Origin: Aralia elata | Lineage: Eukaryota; Streptophyta; Magnoliopsida; Apiales; Araliaceae | Assembly: GCA_034770075.1 (NCBI GenBank) | Contig: JAVJAP010000202.1 | Span: 620,001-684,000, forward strand | Reading direction: 5' to 3' | DNA length: 64,000 nucleotides | Shown: positions 45,373 through 54,734 of the stretch, one piece after another | Layout: the number at the start of each line of letters is the position of its first letter | Numbering within the stretch: position 1 is the stretch's first letter | Made by a program: the position numbers and the translations under genes | The notes under the pieces: generated by a model | Seen by the model: the letters and a program-made list of their open reading frames with translations, nothing else | Told to the model about the DNA's origin: nothing | The model's database searches: none

Positions 45373-47354
45373 TGTCGACGCCGGTTTTTCGTCCTTTCCG
45401 ATCTTTGCCTCTTGATTGAATGATTTTTTGGAAAAGGTCGGCATTGATGTCGACGTGGTTTTGAAAGATCGTTTTTTATGATGAGCCAATTAACCAGAGT
45501 CGCCAGTTGGTATATTTGAAGTGGATGTACCAACTCATCCGAGTTTCGTTTTCGTAAATCGCTGGCTCATATGTGACTCCGAATTAATTGGTCTGCGAAC
45601 CGAGATTCATAGAGTTCGGGGGCTTGCTTAAGCGAGGGGAAGGTGTTAGGCACCCCCCGACTTCCGTAAAACACGGTTACCGCAATCTCGATGCTTTCCT
45701 ATCCTTTAATTCATGAATGTGTGTGTGTGTATGTGCGCGTGTGTGTGTGTGTGTGTGCCTATGTGAATGTTGTGGTGAGTTTGTATGAAAGAATAATTTG
45801 GATTTTTAGGGAAAGTCGTGCTTTAATTTGAGGACGCTTTGGAATGTCTTTTCGTCATACACGAGAAAGCTTTATGAGAAAGGTATGATTTTAATTGTCA
45901 AAACTATAAGGTTTTCATTAGGTGTTGTTTTGGCAAAACAAGAGTTATTAAACCTTCGTCAAAATAGGAATCGAGATCTATACGTTGCTTTCACAGAATG
46001 ACGGCAATTTCTAGGATCTCTTTAACCCTATGCACAATGGTTTAATAAAACGTCATTTATTTATAAAATCATTTTGTGTGATGTTTTGGAAAACGATTTT
46101 TCTTTGCCTTCTCGTTAAAGAGGAATCAACATTCATTTGCACTTTCAATTTTTACGCCTCGTGTTGCTAATAACCTACTTTGATTGATTTTATAGAAATC
46201 TTCATCGTTTAACTTGAAATCGATTTTTGTGTCACAAATTAACCAAACATTAAAATGCGTGGGGGCTATTCATGGGCATGTAAGCCATCCGAATAACCCC
46301 AACGCCCACAATCACATATTTCACTATTACGGGGCCTTAAACCCGATTTTCGACTTGACATCGTTTTAAGGCCCGACAATTACATATTTACAATAAAGGG
46401 TACATCGGCCCTATTACATACATCCAAAAATGTCCATCATCGGATTTGGACCACGGGGTCGCGTTCCTAGGCTCACATCCAAAATTTATACACACCCACG
46501 CAATGGATACTACAAAAATTAAACAAACTAAAATCGCCAAATGGATATCATCGGGCCATTAGGAAGAATTTCGTTCCGTTTGGAACCCTCACTAATAGTC
46601 CTCAATCCATGGATCCACAACAATATACAGAAAAACTACATTTCACATAACCCAATTGACAAGAAGATTAACAAAATGATATACAAAAATTGCTATGGAA
46701 ATAATCTTTTCACCTTGCAAATAATCCTCACAATAGGTATGAATTTATGTATTGAGTAGAATAGAAGATATATGATATATAATCTTACACAAAAGATATG
46801 ATTCCTCACTTCTTTTCTCTCTTTTCTCTCTATTTTCCTTACAAATTCTTGCTATTTCTTCCTCTTTTCCGAGCAGCTGCTGCAAATTCTTTCTTCTTCC
46901 GATCTGCCGCTCCAAACCTTCTGTCTTTTTTTTGCTGATTGAATGAAGGAAGTGCTGAAGTAGGCTGGCTAAGGCCAGCCGCAGATTGATCTGCGGCTGA
47001 CCGCAGATCAATCTGCGGCTGGCCTTAGCCCGCCATGCACTCAGCCCGCCATGCACTTTAGTTATTTAATTCTCCTCGGTTTCCGCACCGCATCTCGATT
47101 CTCGCGTTGTGCTGTCGGTTTTCGCCGAAAGGCCTGTATTTTGCAGTCCGAGAATTACCGTGAGACGTGACACATTGTTCGGGAATGCTCATTTCGGATG
47201 GCCTTGTTGTCACGTCGGCTTTGACTGCAAATCGTCGTGGTGGCGTCGAGTGTTCGCACTTGTGCCCATTCTTCGCTCCCGCAGGCCGGTTCAATTGACG
47301 ATTTTGCCCTCCTGTCACGGTTAGCATAGGGAACGCAAAATTTGGGTCTCTACA
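45373..47354 (-). repeat. Element E 5' LTR
   Basis: 1982 bp, TGTCGACGCC to GGTCTCTACA in plus-strand terms. Longer than its partner mainly because of the hairpin at 46967-47030. Confidence 0.92.
46967..47030. repeat. Perfect 30+30 bp hairpin present in one LTR only
   Basis: Arms 46967-46996 and 47001-47030 are exact reverse complements around CTGA. Each arm holds the smaller palindrome CCGCAGAT..ATCTGCGG. At the matching site of the other LTR (about 37676) the sequence runs from GGCTGGCCTTAGCCCGCC without it. Confidence 0.93.
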
Positions 47355-47359
47355 ACTCA

Positions 47360-48299
47360 AGAGGATTTTTATTGGTGATCGTGAAATTTTGGTGGTTATC
47401 GTACGTCACACTTGTTTTATTTTGTTTTATAATAAGTTCATATTGAATTAAAAAGAAAACTGTGATATTTGTTTGGTGAATTCAAAAAGAATCTATAAGA
47501 GGGAATTTGAGTGGTAAAAGGCAAGAGTGTGAGATCAATTGAGGGTAAAAGCCTAATTGTGCGATACACGAGTGTTTTCATAATTGTGGGATACATTGTT
47601 TGAGCGAAACACGTAAGGGAGTGTGTGAGGAAAATTTTTTTATCTACTAACCTTTGTTTTGCAGTAAATATGTTTGGTTATAATTATGAAAGTGCTTATG
47701 GGTCTCGAAGGAATACTTTCCAAGGCAGGAATGATCCAGATGCTTATTTGAGATGGGAGGAAAAGATGGAGCGAGAGTTTGACTATTATGATTATTCGGA
47801 GCATAAGAAGTTCAAATTAGCGACCCAGGATTTTTCCGGTCATGCAGCTACATGGTGGGATCAATTTGCGATTAGCAGGAGAAGATGTTGAGTGCATCCG
47901 ATCGAGACATGGGAAGAATTAAAAATTATCATGCGGAAGCGGTTTGTTCCAAGACATCGTAATTGGAGGAATGAATATGCATCTCCGCAACATGTAAAGC
48001 AACCTTCAAGGCATTCAACTTGTGATAATGGAAAGAAGGTTCGTAGGAATGAAGATTTGTAGTGGAGACAGCGAAGAGAAACTCCTAGGGTGTATACTGA
48101 ACCGGCATCATTTGAGGACATCATGAGAACATATAATGAGTTAAAGGATGATAATTTAAAACAGCAACGAGTTACTCTTAAGGCACAAAAAGAGCGAGAT
48201 CAGCCGCAAGAGGAAGAAGAAGTCATGGGATCATTAAGAGAGTTGGCGAGGCAACTACAAAACGCCCGACAGGCGCAAAAGGAGCTAGCCCAGCCATAG
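47360..48299 (+). pseudogene. gag: Element D leader end and gag
   Basis: The leader resumes with the conserved splice acceptor 47645-47664; ATG at 47670. The gag domain (FQGRNDPDAYLRWEEKMEREF to AISRRRC, then RKRFVPRH) is like that of F and more distant from A/B. Stops at 47889 (Gly codon elsewhere), about 48058 and 48297. No CCHC zinc knuckle and no protease follow; gag passes straight into a charged, Gln/Glu/Lys-rich stretch. The missing zinc knuckle is unusual for a plant Ty3 gag. Confidence 0.8.
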
Positions 48300-49355
48300 G
48301 TGGAAGAAGAAATAATAGAATATGTTGTTCAAGGAGAGTTGTTCAATTCTGATGTTCGAGATGAAGTCCATGGTCTTGAGGAAGAAAATACCAATGAAAG
48401 TGAACGACAACAAGAAAGTGAAAAAGAAATTGAAAAAAAGATTGAGTGTGAAAAAGAAAAGTGTGGAAAAGAGAATGATAAGAAACGAGAGAATAAAAAG
48501 AAAGAGAGTGAAAACAAACGAGAGAAAGAAACAGTAGAGAGTAAGAGTGAAAAAAGAGAGGAGAGTGAGTTGGAAAGTGAGTTGTATTTTGATAAGCCAA
48601 TGACTGTACATTCGTACAAGACGGCGCTTTTGAATACTAACCAGATTAACTCTTCTCCGTCTAGTTCTGTTGTTTCTCTTATACAGGTTGTTGATGACAT
48701 ACCCCGAGCTATTATTCCCTATCAGCCAACTTGTAGTATTTCCGAGGAGACGACGGAGTTACCAAGGCGGGTTGGAGAGTTGATGGAGTCCAACTTCATC
48801 AAAGCGGGTATCGTGGATGAAGACATGAGTTCATGTGCTATTCATGAGATCGTAGTACCTAAGGAGGATAAGACGTTTAGCTTGTGCATCGATTTTGAAT
48901 TGGTAAACAAGTATCGTTTTCTTTACTTAGATAATATGCTTGATAAATTGCATAGTGCTTGTGTTTTATCTACATTGCAAAATGACCATGTGATGACAAT
49001 GCCTAATCAAATTAGCATGAGAGAGTATGATGAATGGAAAGTTTTGTTAACATGTGAATTGTATAGGTGGATAGTTATTTCTGTTAGATTAACTAATGCA
49101 TCTAGTATGTTCATGAGTTTATTAAAACATGTTTTGCATGCTTCCATGGATAAATTTGTGTTTAGCTATTTGGAGGGTAAAATCGTCTTTATCATAAACT
49201 ATGGAAGATATTTGATATTTGTCGAGTTAGTTTATGAGCATGCGTTATATTCTCATTGTCAATATTCTTACTATCATTTGGTAAATTCTCATTGTCAAAG
49301 TGCATATCTTTGTAGAATTTATTCTAGTGATTATTGTGGGAATTCTCGTTTTTAG
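48300..49355 (+). pseudogene. Element D ORF1: RT-like frame without catalytic residues
   Basis: 351 open codons. A Lys/Glu-rich linker (about residues 30-100) leads into sequence aligning with the RT N-terminus of A/C: EETTELPRRVGELMES for EETKELQKQVGELMEK, LCIDFELVNKYRF for MCIDCRAVNNITV. The FSKIDLKSGYHQI block is replaced by LSTLQNDHVMTMPNQI and YFDDIL by YLEGKI, so both metal-binding sites are gone. It cannot be a polymerase. F has the same derived sequence. A single stop (49353; CAA in F) separates it from ORF2. Function unknown; listed as pseudogene because of that stop. Confidence 0.72.
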
Positions 49356-49358
49356 CGT

Positions 49359-51416
49359 TTGTACTTGCATGAAACTCATTATAGGGTTTTTCATTCACAT
49401 GTTGAATTAGATTTTGATCAATCTTTACATGAGTTGTCGTTAATTGATAATGGTAGTGGTCATGAATTTTCAATAGAGAAATTTTCATTGCATGATTTAC
49501 TATTATTTGGTAATATCTTTCCATTAGAGTTGTTATCATTGCATGATTTTGAGAATGTTGTTTTGAATGGAAAAGAATTACTGTCATTTGGTATTGAATT
49601 GAAAAGTGATTATCATCGGATTGGATTGAGATATGGTTTATATGCATGTTTAGTTAAGTCTTTTGGATTAGCTACTGCGTTAAATGTTTTCATATTGAAT
49701 CATATTTTGCATTCTTTCATGGGAAAATATGATAATATTTGTTTTGGTGATATTTCGACTTTTGTTGACACTTGGAAAAATTCTTTGGCATATGTTGAGT
49801 TTGATTGTGAGTATCATAAGTATGCTAGTGACTTTTTATCTTATGGTGTTGGTTTTGATCTTTCAATTCCATTGATGTTGTTATTTTTTGTTACATTGGT
49901 TAATGTCAATGGGAAGGGAAAGGTTGAATTTGTTTTGCAGATTTGTGATGGGTTCATACTCATCGAGGAGAAAGGTTTAATTCGATTTGCAAATCAGTTC
50001 GAACAATGCGTGGAAAGTCTAAAGGGAAGTTATTTGGATTTTATTCTAGTAGACTTTGCATGTAATTTTAAGTTATTTGATTTCTTGGTGATTAGACAAA
50101 AGGAATTTGTTGATCTGTTTTGTTTTGTGTTTAATCCAGGAATTCAAGGGTGTTTGCAAATGCAACGTGACAAGTTTCAAATTTTGACATTTGATCCGGG
50201 TGCATTGAAGTGGATATATTTGCGAATGGACGAGATCATTAAGTTGATTTTCGATCCAGGAATTCGTCATTGGGAGAATATGCTTCGTGAAGAGTTCTAC
50301 TTGCTGATATTTGATCCAGGAGGATATAGGACTTTTCGTAGTTTTATTTGCATTTATTTTATTATTTATGCATTTGTTTTCTTAGGTAGAAATTTTGTTT
50401 GCATTTTAGCTTTAGTTGCTTATTTCGTTTGTTTTGGTGTAGTTGTTATTGTGGAAGAAATTGGTTTACGTGTGGAAGAGCATCGTGTTAATGTGGACAT
50501 GTTCTTGAGTAAAAGAGATCGAAAGTTTGAGTTTCCAAGTTGTGCTACGAGGAGTTTACAGTGTGTTATGTTATGTCGAGTATCGCTTGGAAGAAAACAT
50601 ATACGAGATGTTCATATCAATTCGGGAAAATTGTCGGCCGTTGTTGCTATGTTCTTTGCAGGAGTTGGAGTTTTTGATGATTATTTTCATTACTTTACTT
50701 GCATTGTGGATATTGCTTATATATTTCGTTTGCAAGATGAGTTTTGGGATTATGATTTGTTTGATGCTACTAACTTAATTTATTTTCGTGTAGGATCAGA
50801 TTTGTGGGTAAATCCTTTTCAAGAGGAGGGGATGTCAAATTTGAGGAAAAATACTTTTCAAGAGGTGGGGAATGATACAATCCTGACCAGGCTCGCATCG
50901 AACAACATTCACTCAACTCGAATTCAAGAGGTTCATCAGTTAGTCACGCGTAATTGGGCTAGAATCCATTCAAGGATGCGTACATTGGAGCTAAATTCAT
51001 ATAAACGGCGAGAAGAGGATCAATCATGTTATTTGGGATTACTAGATACCATCTATTTAGTAAGGCCAAATCAATGCAAGCCAAGGCATCATGCAATGTA
51101 CGGAACAATGGAAGTTAGTTCAAGGATGATTGGAATGGAGATTGAGGAGTTTGGAGATGTCATTTACACAACAGTCACTTCGGGTTCAATTTCGACATTG
51201 ATCCAGCGAGAATCTCGCAAAACACAAAGCATGAACGTTGTAGATCTCGTCGAGATCGTCGATTTGATAGGTGGCAGGTCCCGTAACTCTTTCCGAATCA
51301 AAAGTTATGGCCATTTTTCCAAAGGGCGTCGCGGCAGGAAAACCCTAGCGCCTACAGCGCTAATCCCTTTGTATTTCCAGCGCCTAGAGCGCTTGCCAAA
51401 TGTGAAGACTCTGTAA
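49359..51416 (+). CDS. Element D ORF2: remodelled pol-derived frame running into the LTR
   Basis: 685 open codons with strong T bias. It begins with a second RT-like block (IELKSDYHRIGLRYGLYACLV, SFGLATALNVF; F keeps YFDDI here, D reads CFGDI), then a diverged copy of the integrase end (LAYVEFDCEYHKYASDF, NVNGKGKVEF), a 20-residue repeat (50130-50320), and two strongly hydrophobic segments at about 50331-50460 that could span a membrane. From 50873 it continues ~180 codons inside the 3' LTR and ends in the palindrome array. I cannot assign a function. Decay with accidental openness is the main alternative. Confidence 0.55.
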   Translation: MYLHETHYRVFHSHVELDFDQSLHELSLIDNGSGHEFSIEKFSLHDLLLFGNIFPLELLSLHDFENVVLNGKELLSFGIELKSDYHRIGLRYGLYACLVKSFGLATALNVFILNHILHSFMGKYDNICFGDISTFVDTWKNSLAYVEFDCEYHKYASDFLSYGVGFDLSIPLMLLFFVTLVNVNGKGKVEFVLQICDGFILIEEKGLIRFANQFEQCVESLKGSYLDFILVDFACNFKLFDFLVIRQKEFVDLFCFVFNPGIQGCLQMQRDKFQILTFDPGALKWIYLRMDEIIKLIFDPGIRHWENMLREEFYLLIFDPGGYRTFRSFICIYFIIYAFVFLGRNFVCILALVAYFVCFGVVVIVEEIGLRVEEHRVNVDMFLSKRDRKFEFPSCATRSLQCVMLCRVSLGRKHIRDVHINSGKLSAVVAMFFAGVGVFDDYFHYFTCIVDIAYIFRLQDEFWDYDLFDATNLIYFRVGSDLWVNPFQEEGMSNLRKNTFQEVGNDTILTRLASNNIHSTRIQEVHQLVTRNWARIHSRMRTLELNSYKRREEDQSCYLGLLDTIYLVRPNQCKPRHHAMYGTMEVSSRMIGMEIEEFGDVIYTTVTSGSISTLIQRESRKTQSMNVVDLVEIVDLIGGRSRNSFRIKSYGHFSKGRRGRKTLAPTALIPLYFQRLERLPNVKTL
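50130..50330 (+). repeat. 60-bp in-frame repeat (FDPG motif), three-plus copies
   Basis: Units start at 50130, 50190, 50250 and 50310, exactly 60 bp apart, each beginning with codons for F(N/D)PG. They resemble the integrase-end segment FEPGEWVWLHMRKERF of element C (about 33535), present there once. Confidence 0.82.
50858..50872 (+). promoter_or_regulatory. Polypurine tract of element D
   Basis: CAAGAGGTGGGGAA directly before the 3' LTR TGATACAATCC. A similar CAAGAGGAGGGG lies ~40 bp upstream (50819-50831). Confidence 0.82.
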
Positions 51417-52024
51417 GCTAGTGCCTACAGCACTCCAGCAGTGCAAATCCAAGCGCCTAGAGCGCTAGGGGATTCCGAGGAAGGTTTTTGATCAGTTTTA
51501 ATGCAATCTTTTGGGGATTTTTTCCTATTCTATTGTAACTAGGATGTTTATTAGATAGGTTTTCTATTTCCTTTCAAATTCTTATTTCCTTATAGGATTA
51601 GGGTTATATGTTATTAATATAAATAGGATACATGGTTTATGTAATACACACATCAAATTTTATTCAATATAATTCTTGTGAGATTATTCTCTACTTTTGG
51701 TTCTTTGAAGAATTTCTAAGCTAATTTCTTAGTTTTTCTTTTGAGATTCATATTTAACTTATCATACAACAAACCATAGTTGTGTGTGGCATTATTCTAC
51801 CGCATCATACAATCGTACGGAGATTATCGTTTGAATTAAACGAGGGTCAAAGTGTTGTTGGTGTTCCATCCATCACATATTCAAAATTGCTTGATCGATT
51901 ATTCCAAGGTTTATCGTCTATATTCAGGCGAGGGATTAAGGATTCAAAAGAGTTCCATCAAATAGCTTGCTAGAAACGATCCGGGCGACGACCACCTCAC
52001 GCAAGCGTGTCGTGGAGTCTATCA
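50873..52024 (+). repeat. Element D 3' LTR
   Basis: 1152 bp, partner of 34719-35880. Array at 51347-51466, TATA box 51618-51625. The ~180-codon LTR frame is open here. A ~10-bp deletion follows the last palindrome. Confidence 0.92.
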
Positions 52025-52029
52025 TCTTG

Positions 52030-52091
52030 AACCCTTGACCTGACAGTTAATGATTTAAGACATTAACCAACCGGGCAAAGGAGAGCCAGTA
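52030..52091 (-). mobile_element. SINE2, second part
   Basis: Head half of SINE2; continues 34688-34718 once element D and one copy of TCTTG are removed. Followed by the duplication TTATCGTCTAAA (52092-52103). Confidence 0.78.
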
Positions 52092-52103
52092 TTATCGTCT
52101 AAA

Positions 52104-52205
52104 TTCGGGCGAGGGATTAAGGATTCGAAAGAGTTCCATCAAACTTACTTATTAGAAACGATCCGACGACGACCACCTCACGCAAGCGTGCCATGGAGTC
52201 TATCA
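52104..52205 (+). repeat. Element C 3' LTR, last part
   Basis: TTCGGGCGAGGG to TATCA, the missing end of the LTR begun at 33778. Followed by the target duplication GAAGT at 52206-52210. Confidence 0.92.
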
Positions 52206-52210
52206 GAAGT

Positions 52211-52863
52211 TGTGTTTGAATGGGAGATGGAGTACCGAGAGATGGGGTGGGGAGTGGGGGAAATGGCGCGCGGATGTCGCGCTGATTTCTGCTGATATAC
52301 GCACGACGGCCGCGGCTCTTGATCTGTGCGTCGCGGCTCCTGAATGAGTGTTGCGGCCTTTAAGTTTACGCGCCGCGGCCCCTAATCTCTAATTGGGTTT
52401 TTTATTTTGTGCTGAAGGTTTGAGCACCGCGACTCTTGAAAGTGGGTGTCGCGGCTCTTGAAACATGTCGCGGCTCTTAATATTGTGCGTTGCGGCCCAT
52501 GATCTCTGATGATAGACCAAAATTTTCCCCTTTTCTCAGCCATTCCAAGCATGCTTCTCACACATTGAATTAATTCTCAATCTCCATAATTTTGATGAAC
52601 ATCTTGTATCCCCTGAATTAATTTGCCAACAAAGCTCAACTTAATTAATTAATTATGTAGAAATTAAACAAAAACAAATAAACTAAATGAATTCAAATCT
52701 AATTTTTAATTAACCCATGGGTTGCCTCCCAGTAGCGCTTGTTTTTAAGTCTTCAGCCTGACTTCTTCTTTTTCAATCACTCGGGCTCGTTGGCATGGTC
52801 GAGAATGCCTTCGGTTGCGCATCCCATATCATGCTTCACTTTCCCAATTTCTTCCATCCTCCC
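52211..52863 (-). repeat. Non-coding 3' region with CCGCGG-type repeats
   Basis: No gene. Nine copies of G(C/T)(C/T)GCG(G/A)CTCTTGA-like units lie at about 52274, 52308, 52330, 52350, 52372, 52426, 52448, 52467 and 52489. Most intervals are 19-22 bp. The core YCGCGR is palindromic. An AT-rich stretch and GGGTTGCCTCCCAGTAGCGC (about 52719) follow before the gag stop. Confidence 0.7.
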
Positions 52864-54327
52864 TTACTTTTCATTTTCTTTCCTTTCTTCACAGTGGTCA
52901 TTTTCCCACGTCTCATTATCGAAAATCTCTTCTGCAACATAACACTCCTCCACATCGTTTGGCATTTTTATTGATCCAAACACGCTGATTGTGATTTCTT
53001 GGTCATTAACCCTCAACGTGAGTTCTCCGTTCTTTACATCAATCAAAGTGCATCCGGTGGCTAGGAATGGTCGTCCCAAAATCAATGGTATCTTATCGTC
53101 TTCATCATAATCAAGAATGACAAAGTCCACTAGGAAAACAAATGCATCAACTTTCACTAGCACATCCTCGATGACTCCTTTTGAACGTGTGATTGATCTA
53201 TCCGCTAGTTGTATAGTCGTGTTTGTTGGTTTTATTCCTTTCAAACCAAGTCTCTCATAAATTGATAAAGGCATGAGATTAATGCTCGCGCCAAGATCAC
53301 ATAGAGTTTTTCCCACGAATTGCATTCCAATAGTGCACGGAACTATGAAACTCCCTGGATCTTGCATTTTAGTTGGTAGCTTCTGTTGAATAACTGCACT
53401 GCACTCCTCTGTTAAGGCTACCATTTCGCAATCTCCCATCCTTCGTTTCCTCAAAAGAATTTCCTTTAAGAACTTGACATAACTTGGCATCTGCTCTAAT
53501 GCCTCTGCAAAAGAGATATTGATCTGTAATTTCTTAAAAACCTCCAAGAATTTTGCAAATTGTCGGTCTAGCTTCTGATTCTTTAACGTTTGTGGATATG
53601 GTGCGACGGGATTTTCTGTCTCTTGCTTACCCTTATTTTTTTTCAATTCTAATTCTTCATTCCTCTTTTCTTCCTCCTTGTTCAAATCACTGTTAATTCC
53701 GTTTTCATTTGCAGTGTCAATCTTCCCGGCTGGTCCGGCATCCTTGTTCATCAAACTCTTGCCACTTCTTAACATAATAGCCTTGCATTGCTCGTGATTT
53801 TCTCTTCTCGGATTAACTTCAGTGTCACTTGGTAAAGCACCGTGTGGACGACTATTCACTGCACTTGCTAGTTGTCCCATCTGATTCTCTAAATTCCGAA
53901 GTGATCCTTCTAAGCTATTTATTCTCGTGTCATTCACAGCAATGTACTTTGTTAGTATTTCTTCTATACTAGACTTCCTTTCCGGTTGTGGGTTTGCCTG
54001 GCCTTGGAATCCTGGGGGATGAAACTGTCTTGGAGCCGATGATTGATTCTGATTGTTGCTCCAAGAAAAGTTTGGATGATTCCTCCATCCCGGATTGTAT
54101 GTGTTAGAATACGTACCCTGCTTGTTTCCAATAAAATTCACTGATTCAGTATAGATTGCACACTGGTTTGTATGATGACTCCCTACACACAATTCACAGA
54201 CTGCAGCTATTTGTTGCACTGATTGTGTTCCCATTGCATCAACGTTTCTTGACAGATTTAGCATTTGTGCAGCCAAAGCCGTCACTGCATCTACCTCAAT
54301 TTTTCCTCCAGTCCTTGAGTGAGTCAT
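52864..54327 (-). pseudogene. Athila gag C-terminus and aspartic protease (487 codons open)
   Basis: On the minus strand: a Cys/His motif CELCVGSHHTNQC (gag zinc knuckle), a Gln/Asn/Pro-rich stretch, a Lys/Glu-rich stretch, FLKEILLRKRRMG, then protease LCDLGASINLMPLSIYERLG and ILGRPFLATGC, ending in an acidic tail. The order fits Athila Gag-Pro. The protease reads DLGAS where DTGAS/DSGAS is usual. It opens at MTHSRTGG just after in-frame stops (about 54328-54345), so it is the 3' part of a broken gag, not an independent gene. Confidence 0.83.
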
Positions 54328-54342
54328 TCACGTTGTTGGCCA

Positions 54343-54734
54343 CTAATAATTGTTTGCAGCCATGGTTTCCAATAATTCATACGCTTCTTCAAAATTCTTA
54401 CCCATTAAAGCTCCTCCGACAGCTGCATCAATACTAGTTCGTGTTGTGTTAAACAACCCGTTGTAAAAAGTTTGTACTTGCAACCACTTCGGAAGTCCAT
54501 GATGTGGACATTTTCTTAACATTTCCTTAAATCGTTCCCAAGCTTCATACAATGATTCAGAATCCAATTATGTGAAAGATGTAATCTCATTTCTCATTTT
54601 CGCTGTCTTTGTTGGGGGAAAGAATTTAGCTAAAAATTTCTGAGCCAAGTCATCCCAAGTAGTGATTGACCCTGCTGGTAACAAATGTAGCTAACTCTTT
54701 ACCTTATCACGAAGTGTGAAAGGAAAGAGAGTAA
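54343..54734 (-). pseudogene. gag: Athila gag, middle part
   Basis: Core gag domain: SESLYEAWERFKEMLRKCPHHG and QTFYNGL, preceded (higher coordinates) by FPPTKTAKMRNEI and WDDLAQKFLAKF. Stops at about 54566 and 54690. Its left-hand continuation across the MITE is in frame with 55388-55641. Confidence 0.82.

Larger units (their letters stand above)
36089..47354 (-). mobile_element. Element E: degenerate Tat/Ogre-type element with tandem-repeat region
   Basis: 11.3 kb, TSD ACTCA (36084-36088 and 47355-47359), LTRs TGTCGACGCC...GGTCTCTACA. The polypurine tract (left) and primer site (right) put the element on the minus strand. Only remnants of RNase H and integrase are legible. About 3 kb just upstream of the 3' LTR is tandem repeat, matching the hypervariable 3' untranslated region known for Tat/Ogre elements. 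LTRs differ at ~25 positions by eye, plus one 60-bp hairpin. Confidence 0.88.
34719..52024 (+). mobile_element. Element D: non-autonomous Ty3 element with RT-like frame lacking catalytic residues
   Basis: LTRs 34719-35880 and 50873-52024, TSD TCTTG (34714-34718 and 52025-52029), Met-tRNA primer site, leader, gag, two long open frames, polypurine tract. LTRs differ at about 30 positions by eye (~2.5-3%). Without the nested element E it is about 6 kb. RNase H and most of integrase are absent. Element F shares the same derived frames. Confidence 0.92.
16669..52205 (+). mobile_element. Element C: CRM-like element, host of most nested insertions
   Basis: 5' LTR 16669-17667; 3' LTR 33778-34687 plus 52104-52205. 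The 5-bp target duplication GAAGT is at 16664-16668 and 52206-52210, which proves the two distant halves are one insertion. Within it lie SINE1 with the copia element, a LINE-like tail, a solo copia LTR, and SINE2 with D and E. Without these, C would be roughly 7 kb. It inserted into Athila-associated sequence. Confidence 0.93.
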
